From assembly GCA_016124195.1 (NCBI GenBank), contig WGOE01000003.1, positions 1-64,000 of the forward strand: 64,000 bases of DNA, written 5' to 3'. Positions 46,473 through 54,450 of this stretch are shown here, one piece after another. Source of the DNA: a bacterium (GTDB lineage: Bacteria > Pseudomonadota > Alphaproteobacteria > Rhodobacterales > Rhodobacteraceae). Within the stretch, counting starts at the first letter, position 1, and the number at the start of each line of letters is the position of its first letter. Under the pieces are notes generated by a model. That model saw only the letters and a program-made list of their open reading frames with translations. It was not told the DNA's origin and did no database searches. Made by a program: the position numbers and the translations under genes.

Positions 46473-46507
46473 GACTCGGCGAATCGCCGTCAAACTCTTT
46501 TTGAATC
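46473..46507. promoter_or_regulatory. Cluster of three GANTC methylation sites upstream of ccrM
   Basis: GACTC (46473-46477), GAATC (46481-46485, inside the palindrome GGCGAATCGCC) and GAATC (46503-46507) fall within 35 bases upstream of ccrM; the last also overlaps the end of rnhB. In Caulobacter, GANTC methylation controls the ccrM promoter. A similar methylation feedback is inferred here. Confidence 0.6.
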
Positions 46508-47138
46508 AATGGGTTATAGAAATATCTTGATACAATATGTTGTGGACCGGCTTGAACGAACGCCTATGCCAAGGGGTGACCCCCAAATCTAGAAGCGCCT
46601 TTTTGTGCGCGGCAGAAGGGTAACCCGCATTGGTTTCCCAGCCGTAGCCGGGATGCTGTTGCGCCAAATCCACCATGATCCTGTCGCGCGCCACCTTCGC
46701 CACGATCGAGGCGGCGGCAATCGAAAGACAGCGGGCGTCGCCCTTGACGATGGCCTCGGCCCTGCCGTGCAACCTGACCGGGATCTTGTTGCCGTCGATC
46801 AGGCAATGATCGGGCGGCAGCGCCAGCCCCGCCACCGCGCGCTCCATCGCCAGAAGGCTGGCCTGCAGGATGTTGATACGGTCGATCTCTTCGACGCTGG
46901 CATGGGCGACAGAGACCTCGGCCACCTCGGCCAGTTCGGCGGCCAGCGCCTCGCGTCGTGCGGCACTAAGTGCCTTGCTGTCGCGCAGGCCCTTGGGGAT
47001 GCGGTCGGGGTTCAGGACGACGGCGGCGGCGGTGACCGGCCCGGCCAGCGGCCCGCGCCCCACCTCGTCCAACCCGGCGATCCGGGTCAGCCCACGGGCC
47101 AGGGCGGCAGTCTCGAAATGGAAATCAGGCAGGATCAT
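46506..47138 (-). CDS. rnhB: Ribonuclease HII
   Basis: The 210-residue enzyme removes ribonucleotides from DNA and RNA:DNA hybrids. GLDEVGRGPLAGPVTAAAVV carries the first catalytic Asp-Glu pair. DSKALSAARREAL, LIDGNKIPVRL and KGDARCLSIAAASIVAKVAR follow, and YPSAAHKKALLDLGVTPWHR closes the fold. The ATG at 47138 fits the family; the longer frame adds an unlikely tail. It lies just upstream of ccrM on the same strand, a common pair in Rhodobacterales. Confidence 0.96.
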   Translation of the reverse strand: MILPDFHFETAALARGLTRIAGLDEVGRGPLAGPVTAAAVVLNPDRIPKGLRDSKALSAARREALAAELAEVAEVSVAHASVEEIDRINILQASLLAMERAVAGLALPPDHCLIDGNKIPVRLHGRAEAIVKGDARCLSIAAASIVAKVARDRIMVDLAQQHPGYGWETNAGYPSAAHKKALLDLGVTPWHRRSFKPVHNILYQDISITH

Positions 47139-47346
47139 CGCGGCAGCAAAGCGGAAATCCCGGGCGGGCGAAAGGGGGCACGGCACAGCGCCGGCCTTCC
47201 TTCACGCGATCGGGCGGTTCAGAGGCAAGGGGCCGTCCGTTGCGGCAACCGTGGCCAAAAGGCGGCGGTAAAGCCATGTCACGCGCCTGATATTGAATAG
47301 CGGACCCGTTCCACGCAGGATGACCCAAAGAAGCGGAGCAACGCCA

Positions 47347-47661
47347 ATGAGCAGAATCTTTCCGAGCGGCACCTTGCTGACGACCGTGATGGCGGTTGTC
47401 CTCGCCTTTGCGCTGGCTATACCTGCGCAGGCCGAATGCTATGTTGACTACAAGGCCAAGCAGGACAATCCCCTGCGTCTGGCCTACGGCGTCTCGCAGG
47501 TCAGCGATGGGGCCTGCGGCAGACCCAATGTGGCACGCGGCGAACTTGCACCGCGCCTTGCCAGTGAAGGCTGGAAGCTGTTGAAGATCATTTCGAGTTT
47601 CGGGCCGGAAGGTCTGCAGGAAAGGAAAGCGAGTGCCGGAGCCTTCTTCCTCCGTTACTGA
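47347..47661 (+). CDS. Conserved exported protein
   Basis: The 104-residue protein has a signal peptide (MSRIFPSGTLLTTVMAVVLA, cleavage near AQA-E). The mature part ECYVDYKAKQDNPLRLAYGV and ARGELAPRLASEGWKLLKII is a Rhodobacterales hypothetical family with two Cys. Function is unknown. GGAGC lies eight bases before the ATG at 47347. The stop overlaps the next gene's GTG by 29 bases, so the two are translationally linked. Confidence 0.8.
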   Translation: MSRIFPSGTLLTTVMAVVLAFALAIPAQAECYVDYKAKQDNPLRLAYGVSQVSDGACGRPNVARGELAPRLASEGWKLLKIISSFGPEGLQERKASAGAFFLRY

Positions 47662-48337
47662 CAGTCTGCGGGCAGGCAACCGGGTGGTGGCCTTTGGAAT
47701 TGCGGCGATCGTCGTCATCCTTCTGGGCACGGCGGTGTTTCTGTTCGCCAACCTGCCCGACGCCAGCGCCTTCAACCGGTCGGTCGAACAATTGTTCGTC
47801 GACAACAACGACCTGACCTCGGGCGCCGAAATCAAGCTGCTCGAGATCCTGGCGCAGTCCGGCACTTCCTTTGCCGAGGTGCTGCAAAGCTATCGCTTCG
47901 TCATCTTCGTGCTTCTGGCCTTTTCGACGCTGCTGCTGATCGCCACGGTGGTGTTTCTGGCCACGATCATCGGGCTCAACCGCCGCATCTCGGCCATCCA
48001 GAAATCGGGCATCCAGGTCGCCACGATGCTGATCAGCCGCGAGGCGCGGGCGGTCTATATCAACGATCTGGAATTTCACCTGACCGAGGCGGCGCTGGAA
48101 ACCCTCGCCGTGCTGGCCGAGGCGCGTCTGGATGACGAGGTCCTGACCGGCGCCCAGATCGAAGCCGTGATCTCGGGCCGCAACGAGGCCGATTGCGACG
48201 AAGCCGCCGGTGCCACCCGCATCAAGCGCCTGCGTGACACTCTGGGCAACCAGCTGGTCAGCGAATTGCTGGTCAAGACCGTGGCGCGGCGCGGCTATAT
48301 GCTGGCGGTTGGCAAGGACGTCATCAAGATGGTGTAA
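47633..48337 (+). CDS. Membrane-anchored winged-helix protein
   Basis: The 234-residue protein has two transmembrane helices, near residues 17-39 and 88-113, bracketing a periplasmic loop (DASAFNRSVEQLFVDNNDLT). The C-terminal domain (about 140-232) is like the OmpR/CadC winged helix: LEFHLTEAALETLAVLAEAR, TRIKRLRDTLGNQLVSELLV, then KTVARRGYMLAVGKDVIKMV, which matches the GRGY-type wing. It may sense signals at the membrane and bind DNA directly. The GTG start at 47633 overlaps the previous gene. RidA follows ten bases on. Confidence 0.7.
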   Translation: MPEPSSSVTDSLRAGNRVVAFGIAAIVVILLGTAVFLFANLPDASAFNRSVEQLFVDNNDLTSGAEIKLLEILAQSGTSFAEVLQSYRFVIFVLLAFSTLLLIATVVFLATIIGLNRRISAIQKSGIQVATMLISREARAVYINDLEFHLTEAALETLAVLAEARLDDEVLTGAQIEAVISGRNEADCDEAAGATRIKRLRDTLGNQLVSELLVKTVARRGYMLAVGKDVIKMV

Positions 48338-48346
48338 GGAGACCGC

Positions 48347-48829
48347 ATGACCCCCGAACTCCTGGCCCACCACATGGGCCTCGACATTCCAGACTTCGAC
48401 CGCATCGGCTATTACGGCGCCGATTACGGCACTATGAAACCCTATCACCGGATCGGCAACCTCTTGTTCCTGTCCGGCCATGTCGCCCAGATCGGGACCG
48501 AGATCACCCACAAGGGTCGCCTCGGCCAGGATCTGACCACCGAACAGGGTTATGCCGCCGCACGCCAGACCGGCCTCAACGTCCTGGGCGGCATCAAACA
48601 GGCGGTGGGTTCGCTCGACCGGGTCAAAAGCATCGTGCGCACGCTGAACTTCGTGGTCTGCACGCCCGATTATGAAGAGGTCCACAAGGTGTCCTCCGGC
48701 CTTTCGGACCTGCTGGTCGAGGTCTTCGGCCGCGAGACGGGCCTTGGCGGCCGTGCCACCATCGGCGTGATGGCGCTGGCCAATGGCGTTTGTTTTGAAA
48801 CCTGGGCCACGGTCGAACTCCACCCCTAG
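48347..48829 (+). CDS. RidA-family (YjgF/UK114) protein
   Basis: The 160-residue RidA superfamily protein is involved in clearing reactive enamine/imine intermediates of PLP enzymes. Visible are YGTMKPYHRIGNLLFLSGHV, GYAAARQTGLNVLGGIKQAV and GRATIGVMALANGVCFETWA, with the conserved Arg. The typical C-terminal glutamate block of archetypal RidA is altered, suggesting a subgroup of unknown substrate. AAGGAG is positioned properly before the ATG. Its TAG stop forms the first bases of the downstream 51-bp repeat array. Confidence 0.9.
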   Translation: MTPELLAHHMGLDIPDFDRIGYYGADYGTMKPYHRIGNLLFLSGHVAQIGTEITHKGRLGQDLTTEQGYAAARQTGLNVLGGIKQAVGSLDRVKSIVRTLNFVVCTPDYEEVHKVSSGLSDLLVEVFGRETGLGGRATIGVMALANGVCFETWATVELHP

Positions 48830-49119
48830 GTCGGGGTGACCCCCGACCCACACCCCGTCAAACCCTCCGTTCACCTGTAGGTCGGGGAAAACCCCGACCC
48901 ACACCCCGTCAAACCTTCAGTTCACCCGTAGGTCGGGGGAAACCCCGACCCGCGCCCCCGTCAAACCCTCCGTTCACCTGTAGGTCGGGGAAAACCCCGA
49001 CCCGCGCCCCGTCAAACCCTCAGTTCACCCGTAGGTCGGGGGAAACCCCGACCCGCGCCCCGTCAAACCCTCCGTTCACCCGTAGGTCGGGGGAAACCCC
49101 GACCCCCTCCTCCGTCAAC
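48827..49119. repeat. Tandem array of six ~51-bp units with inner palindromes
   Basis: Units begin at 48827, 48878, 48929, 48981, 49032 and 49083 (period 51-52; the last is partial). Each opens with TAGGTCGGGG, a short AAA/GAA/TGA spacer and CCCCGACC, a perfect 8-base palindrome (GGTCGGGG/CCCCGACC), then a shared region of GACCCRCRCCCCGTCAAACC type ending TTCACC. It lies between ridA and the NYN gene and starts inside the ridA stop codon. Confidence 0.92.
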
Positions 49120-49135
49120 TCTCCCGCCTGCCGCC

Positions 49136-49897
49136 TCAAGCCTTGTCGCGCACCTTGAGCGCCGAGCCGACCGGGAAAACCTCGAACCGCCCGGTCTTGC
49201 GCAACAGGTCTGACAGCTTGGCCGCGCCATAGGTGCGCGGATCGAAATCGGGGTGGAGCTGGGTGATGACCTGCCCCAGATGGCCCAGCGAGTAATCGTC
49301 CTGGTCGGGGTCGATCTTTTTCATCGCATCGCGGATGAAGGGAATGGCCTTGACCGGAGCCTCCTTGGCGCTTGGCGGCGAGGCAGGCTCGGAGCGGTCC
49401 TGCTTGGGCTCGCGCGTGGTCTCGGCCGAACTGTCCAGCCCGCTGATGATATTCTCGATCAAAACGAAGCGGTTGCAGACCTTGCGCAGGCTCTCGGGTG
49501 TCTTGGCCTCGCCGATCCCGATCACCACCAGGCCATCCTCGCGGATCCGACTGGCCAGCCGGGTGAAATCGCTGTCCGACGAGACCAGCACGAAGCCGTC
49601 CACCTTGCCGGCATGCAGGATGTCCATCGCATCGATCACCAAGCCGATGTCCGAGGCGTTCTTGCCCTTCGTATTGGCCGATTGCTGGTGCATCACCAGG
49701 CCAAGGTCGCGCGCCTGTTCCTTCCACTGGGTCAGAGCCGAGCTTGACCAGTCGCCATAGACCCGGCGGACCGAGGGTTCGCCAAAGCTCGCGATCTCGT
49801 CGAGGATGGCACCGGCATTGCGGGCCGTGACATTATCGGCGTCGATCAGCACGGCCAGACGCGGGGCGCGGCCTGCGATGGGGAAAATGTCGCTCAT
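49136..49897 (-). CDS. NYN-domain protein with LOTUS-like C terminus
   Basis: The 253-residue protein has an N-terminal NYN (PIN-like) nuclease domain: RLAVLIDADNVTARNAGAIL, SDIGLVIDAMDILHAGKVDG and FVLVSSDSDFTRLASRIRED, retaining the acidic residues (D, D, D) expected for RNA cleavage. The C-terminal 80 residues (AMKKIDPDQDDYSLGHLGQV, then FDPRTYGAAKLSDLLRK) fit an OST-HTH/LOTUS domain that binds RNA. Together these are typical of LabA/DUF88 RNA-processing factors. GGAGG lies seven bases before the ATG at 49897. Confidence 0.92.
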   Translation of the reverse strand: MSDIFPIAGRAPRLAVLIDADNVTARNAGAILDEIASFGEPSVRRVYGDWSSSALTQWKEQARDLGLVMHQQSANTKGKNASDIGLVIDAMDILHAGKVDGFVLVSSDSDFTRLASRIREDGLVVIGIGEAKTPESLRKVCNRFVLIENIISGLDSSAETTREPKQDRSEPASPPSAKEAPVKAIPFIRDAMKKIDPDQDDYSLGHLGQVITQLHPDFDPRTYGAAKLSDLLRKTGRFEVFPVGSALKVRDKA

Positions 49898-49987
49898 GGG
49901 AAGCCTCCGGTTTTGTCCCTTGATGCCTGAAGGGCGGGCCAAGGGCCAGAACCAATCGGCGTGAACCAATCAGACCGGCGCCGTGCC

Positions 49988-51538
49988 CTAGCACTCGACC
50001 GCGATCAGATTCGGCCCGGGCTCGGCCATGGCGCGAGCGAAGGCCGTGTTGAACTCTGCCGTCGTCGCGCAATGCGCGCCCGCCACCCCATGTCCCTGCG
50101 CCAGCGCCACCCAGTCCAGCTTCGGCTCGACCATGTCGAACATGCGCGCCACATTGCGGCCCGCGCTGGCCCCCACGGCGGCAAGCTCGCCATGCAGGAT
50201 GCGGTAGACATGGTTGGCAAAGATCACCACGGTCACGTCCAGCCGCTCGCGCGCCATGGTCCACAGCGATTGCAGCGTGTACATGGCCGACCCGTCGCCG
50301 ACCAGCGCCAGCACCTTGCGGCCCGGGCTCGCCACCGCGGCGCCTGTCGCCACCGGCATCCCCGCGCCGATCGCCCCGCCCATCGCGGCCACCAGCATGT
50401 CATGCGGCCGCGCCGTGGCGGTCGCCACCGCAATCGGCATGGCCGAAGTGATCGCCTCGTTCACCATCACGCAGTCTTCGGGCATCAGCGCGGCGATGGT
50501 CTGGCCCACCGCCTCCAGAGTCAGCGGCCCGGTCGGCAGGGGCGGCAGGGCCAGCGGCACATGATCCTGCGGCGCCAGCGTCACCGCCTCTGCCTCGACC
50601 GCCTCGGCGAGCGCGCGCAGCGTCCACTCGCAATCCATGTCGATCGAACACAGTTCGATCACATGGGCGCCGGCGGCCTCGGGCAGGCTCGGCTTGCCGG
50701 GATAGGCAAAGAAGGCCGTCGGTCGCGCCGCCCCCAGCAGGACAAGGCAGGTCTTGTCGGCCAGAATGCCGATGTTGAGGTCGACCTCATAGGCCAGGCG
50801 CTGCAACCGGACCGATCCCGCGCCGCGCCGCGTCCGCGCGGCAAAGAAGGGCGCCATCAGCACGGCGCCGGTCTTTTTCGCCACCTTGGCCGCCAGGTCT
50901 GACAGATCGGTATAAAGCGCCCGCCCATCCACCATCAGCGCCGCGCCCGGCTGGGTCAGGGCCCGCGCCGCCGCCTCGATCATGGCGGGCGAGGGGCGTC
51001 GCAACGCTGCAGGCGGGGCGGCCACGGCCGTAGCCCCTGCCGCTTCCCACGCGGTGTTGGCCGGCAGGATCAAGGTAGCGACCTGCCCGTTGAGCCCACG
51101 CGCCGCCGTCACCGCCGCCGCGCCATCGCCTGCGACCTGGCCGGCATCGTCCGAAACCCGCGTCCAATGCGAGATGGCCTTACTGATCCCCACCGTGTCG
51201 CCCTTCAGCGGGCTTTCATGGCGCAGATGATAGCTGGCATGATCCCCCATCACATTGACCACGCCTGACTGCGCCTTTCTGGCGTTGTGCAGGTTGGCAA
51301 AGGCATTGCCGAACCCGGGCGCCAGATGCAGCAGCGTGCCGGCCACCTTGCCCGACATCCGGTAATAGCCATCCGCCGCCCCCGAGGCGCCGCCCTCGAA
51401 CAGTCACAGGATGCAGCGCATCTCGGGGTGGCGGTCCAGCGCCGCCACGAAATGCATCTCGGATGTGCCGGGATTGGCAAAGATCGTATCGACCCCCGAG
51501 GCCAGCAGCGTCTTCACCAAAGTTTCCGCACCGTTCAT
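49988..51538 (-). pseudogene. Acetolactate synthase-like TPP-dependent enzyme, interrupted by one stop
   Basis: The reconstructed frame is about 516 residues: N-terminal [20 protein letters not shown], the catalytic-Glu region FEGGASGAADGYYRMSGK, and TPP-binding GDGSAMYTLQSLWTMARERL ending in the C-terminal domain. An in-frame TGA (51404-51406) replaces one codon between ILx and LFEGG; everything on both sides stays in the same frame. A TGC-to-TGA change would explain it. No IlvH-like subunit gene is adjacent, so a stand-alone benzoylformate- or acetolactate-type enzyme is more likely than biosynthetic IlvB. A sequencing error cannot be excluded. Confidence 0.85.
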
Positions 51539-51641
51539 CGCCGCCCCCATTGCCAAGCCGTCAGGGCCGCAAGTCTGCCACCCAAGCCCCCGGAACATCA
51601 AGCCTTATCCCCCGGCTGGGGCGGCAGGCGCATGCCCCCGG

Positions 51642-52112
51642 TCAGGCGACCAGCGCCACCGCCCGGGCGCTCAGCACGGCCAGCGCCTGATCGGGCGCAA
51701 CTCCCAGAAGCAGCCCACGCGCCCCGGCGTTGATCCAGACCCTCGCCGCCGCGCAGGCCGAAGCCTCGATCGCCGTGGGCACCGCCCGCTTCTGCCCGAA
51801 GGGCGATATCCCGCCCACGTGATAGCCCGTCAGCTTTTCCGCCTTGGCCGGCGCCATCATCGCCGCAGCCTTACCCCCGAAAGCCGCCGCCACCTTTTTC
51901 ATCGACAACTGCCGGTCGCTGGGGATGACGCAACAGGCCGGTTTGCCATCGACCTCGACCATCAGGGTCTTCAGCGTCAGGGCCGGATCGAGCCCCAGCG
52001 CGCGCGCCGCCGCCAGCCCCACCGCATCGGCGCCCGGATCATAGGCATAGGGGTGAAGCGTGACCTCTACCCCCAGGCCTTCCAGAAATTTCAGGCCCGG
52101 AGTTGCCACCAC
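51642..52112 (-). CDS. ybaK: Cys-tRNA(Pro)/Cys-tRNA(Cys) deacylase
   Basis: The 156-residue YbaK/EbsC-family protein hydrolyses misacylated Cys-tRNA(Pro). The start MVATPGLKFLEGLGVEVTLH leads to the core TLKTLMVEVDGKPACCVIPS, then SMKKVAAAFGGKAAAMMAPA and GISPFGQKRAVPTAIEASAC, which is the active-site loop. The GTG at 52112 is the only plausible start. It is independent of neighbours: a TPP-enzyme pseudogene downstream and the dehydrogenase upstream, both on the same strand. Confidence 0.93.
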   Translation of the reverse strand: MVATPGLKFLEGLGVEVTLHPYAYDPGADAVGLAAARALGLDPALTLKTLMVEVDGKPACCVIPSDRQLSMKKVAAAFGGKAAAMMAPAKAEKLTGYHVGGISPFGQKRAVPTAIEASACAAARVWINAGARGLLLGVAPDQALAVLSARAVALVA

Positions 52113-52157
52113 GCCCTGCCTCTTTCCTCTGGTCCCGTCTGCCGCGACCTGCGCCGC

Positions 52158-53288
<1,131 letters not shown>

Positions 53289-53476
53289 GAGGGATCCTCC
53301 CGGGATGATTTGCCCGCCAAGCTGCGGCAGCCCCGGCCAAATTGCAACGCCGTTCGCGGCAGGGGATGCCGGTTTTCCGTCTTGGCTGTCAGGCTCGTGT
53401 GTCGAGCCGGGCGGCGTGGACGCTTGGCGCTGTCTCTGCGATACTGGCACCCTGCCCTCTGACCATGGGACCCCCT

Positions 53477-53773
53477 ATGCGCGCGCCAAGACTCCTCCTG
53501 TGCCTTGCCCTGCTATGCTTGGACCTCGCCTCGTGCGCGCCGCCCGACATCCGGGCTGTCAGCGATGGCCCGGCGCCCGACACCGCCAGCTGCGGCGCGG
53601 CGGGCCTTGCGGCCTACAAGGGCCAGCCGGTTGCGACCCTGCCTGTCAAGGGCGCATGGCACAGCTTGCGGGTGATCCAGCCCGGCATGATGATCACGAT
53701 GGACTATTCCGCGACCCGGCTGAACGCGCGGGTGGATGGCGCGGGTCGGATCCTGACCCTGACCTGCGGCTAG
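53477..53773 (+). CDS. Putative I78-type peptidase-inhibitor lipoprotein
   Basis: The 98-residue lipoprotein has a signal (MRAPRLLLCLALLCLDLASC, LASC lipobox). The mature part resembles peptidase inhibitor family I78 (elastase inhibitor AFUEI-like): AYKGQPVATLPVKGAWHSLR and GMMITMDYSATRLNARVDGA, with an exposed loop and a closing TLTCG cysteine. The gene is plus-strand while its neighbours are on the other strand. The start at 53477 gives the signal peptide; an ATG at 53465 adds four residues. Confidence 0.75.
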   Translation: MRAPRLLLCLALLCLDLASCAPPDIRAVSDGPAPDTASCGAAGLAAYKGQPVATLPVKGAWHSLRVIQPGMMITMDYSATRLNARVDGAGRILTLTCG

Positions 53774-53776
53774 ACA

Positions 53777-53804
53777 AAGGGCCCCGGATACTGCCGGAGC
53801 CCTT
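53777..53804. terminator. Bidirectional hairpin between convergent genes
   Basis: Arms AAGGGC-CCGG and CCGG-GCCCTT (one mismatch pair) enclose a 6-base loop between the I78 lipoprotein stop (53773) and the cytochrome gene stop (53828, minus strand). There is no T-run on either side; termination on both strands is inferred. Confidence 0.65.
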
Positions 53805-53827
53805 GCCAGACCTGCGACCCTTGCGGT

Positions 53828-54262
53828 TTACGAGGCCTTGTAGGCCGTATGGCAGGCCGAGCAGGCCCCGCCGATCGCACCCAGTCCCGCCTTGATGCCA
53901 TCGGCGCTCGACGTGTCCATCGCGGCGGCGGTGGTGCCCAGATCCTTTGCCTTGCCGGCGAAATCGTCCCAGCTGGTCCAGATGTCGGGCTTGGCCTTCG
54001 AGGCGGGGTCGGTGGACTGGTTCTTGAAGACCACCGGGATCTTTGCGGCGTCATCCACGAGGGATTGCTTGGCGGCAGCAGCGGCGGCAGCGTCGAAGGC
54101 CACCTTGCCGCTGGCCATGCCCGCCAGCGTCTTGGCCGCAGCCCCGTTGGCGTCCATCAGTTCCTGACGCGCCTTGGCATCGGGATCGGTGGCCGAGGCC
54201 GCGTAAGCGATGCCCCCGATCATCACAAGGCCAAGCACAAGCATCTTTCCGGTCAATTTCAT
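53828..54262 (-). CDS. Cytochrome c' (class II c-type cytochrome)
   Basis: The 144-residue exported cytochrome has a signal peptide (MKLTGKMLVLGLVMIGGIAY, cleavage near AASA) and a four-helix bundle. The single haem site CSACHTAYKAS sits at the C terminus, as expected for class II cytochromes c' and c-556. Helix 1 starts DAKARQELMDANGAAAKTL and the Trp-rich WTSWDDF segment packs near the haem. The role may be nitric oxide handling or electron transfer. It is divergent from imuB, with the LexA site in the 188-base gap. Confidence 0.92.
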   Translation of the reverse strand: MKLTGKMLVLGLVMIGGIAYAASATDPDAKARQELMDANGAAAKTLAGMASGKVAFDAAAAAAAKQSLVDDAAKIPVVFKNQSTDPASKAKPDIWTSWDDFAGKAKDLGTTAAAMDTSSADGIKAGLGAIGGACSACHTAYKAS

Positions 54263-54427
54263 TTACGGCTCCCTGCAGGATTTATGGTGCGACTATACGG
54301 GGTGATCTTCACGCGCCACCAACCACTCTTGTGTGAAACGATCCTGATCACGCGCATGTCATCATTGATCTTGGGGCATAGGACAGAAATTTCAATGGCA
54401 TCGGCGGAGATGCGCTTGGAGCCATCG

Positions 54428-54442
54428 GAACAATATGCGAAC
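54428..54442 (+). promoter_or_regulatory. LexA (SOS) box upstream of imuB
   Basis: GAAC-AATATGC-GAAC is a GAAC-N7-GAAC match, the alphaproteobacterial LexA-binding motif. It ends eight bases before the imuB ATG. A similar site (GTTC-N7-GTTC) precedes dnaE2. Confidence 0.85.
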
Positions 54443-54450
54443 ATTGCGCC

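Noticed and set aside
48827-49119. The 51-bp tandem repeats as a CRISPR array
   Set aside because: There are no variable spacers: the whole 51-base unit is repeated, and no cas genes are near.
51404-51406. TGA as a selenocysteine codon in the TPP enzyme
   Set aside because: No selenocysteine-insertion hairpin or selenoprotein family context; nonsense mutation or error is simpler.
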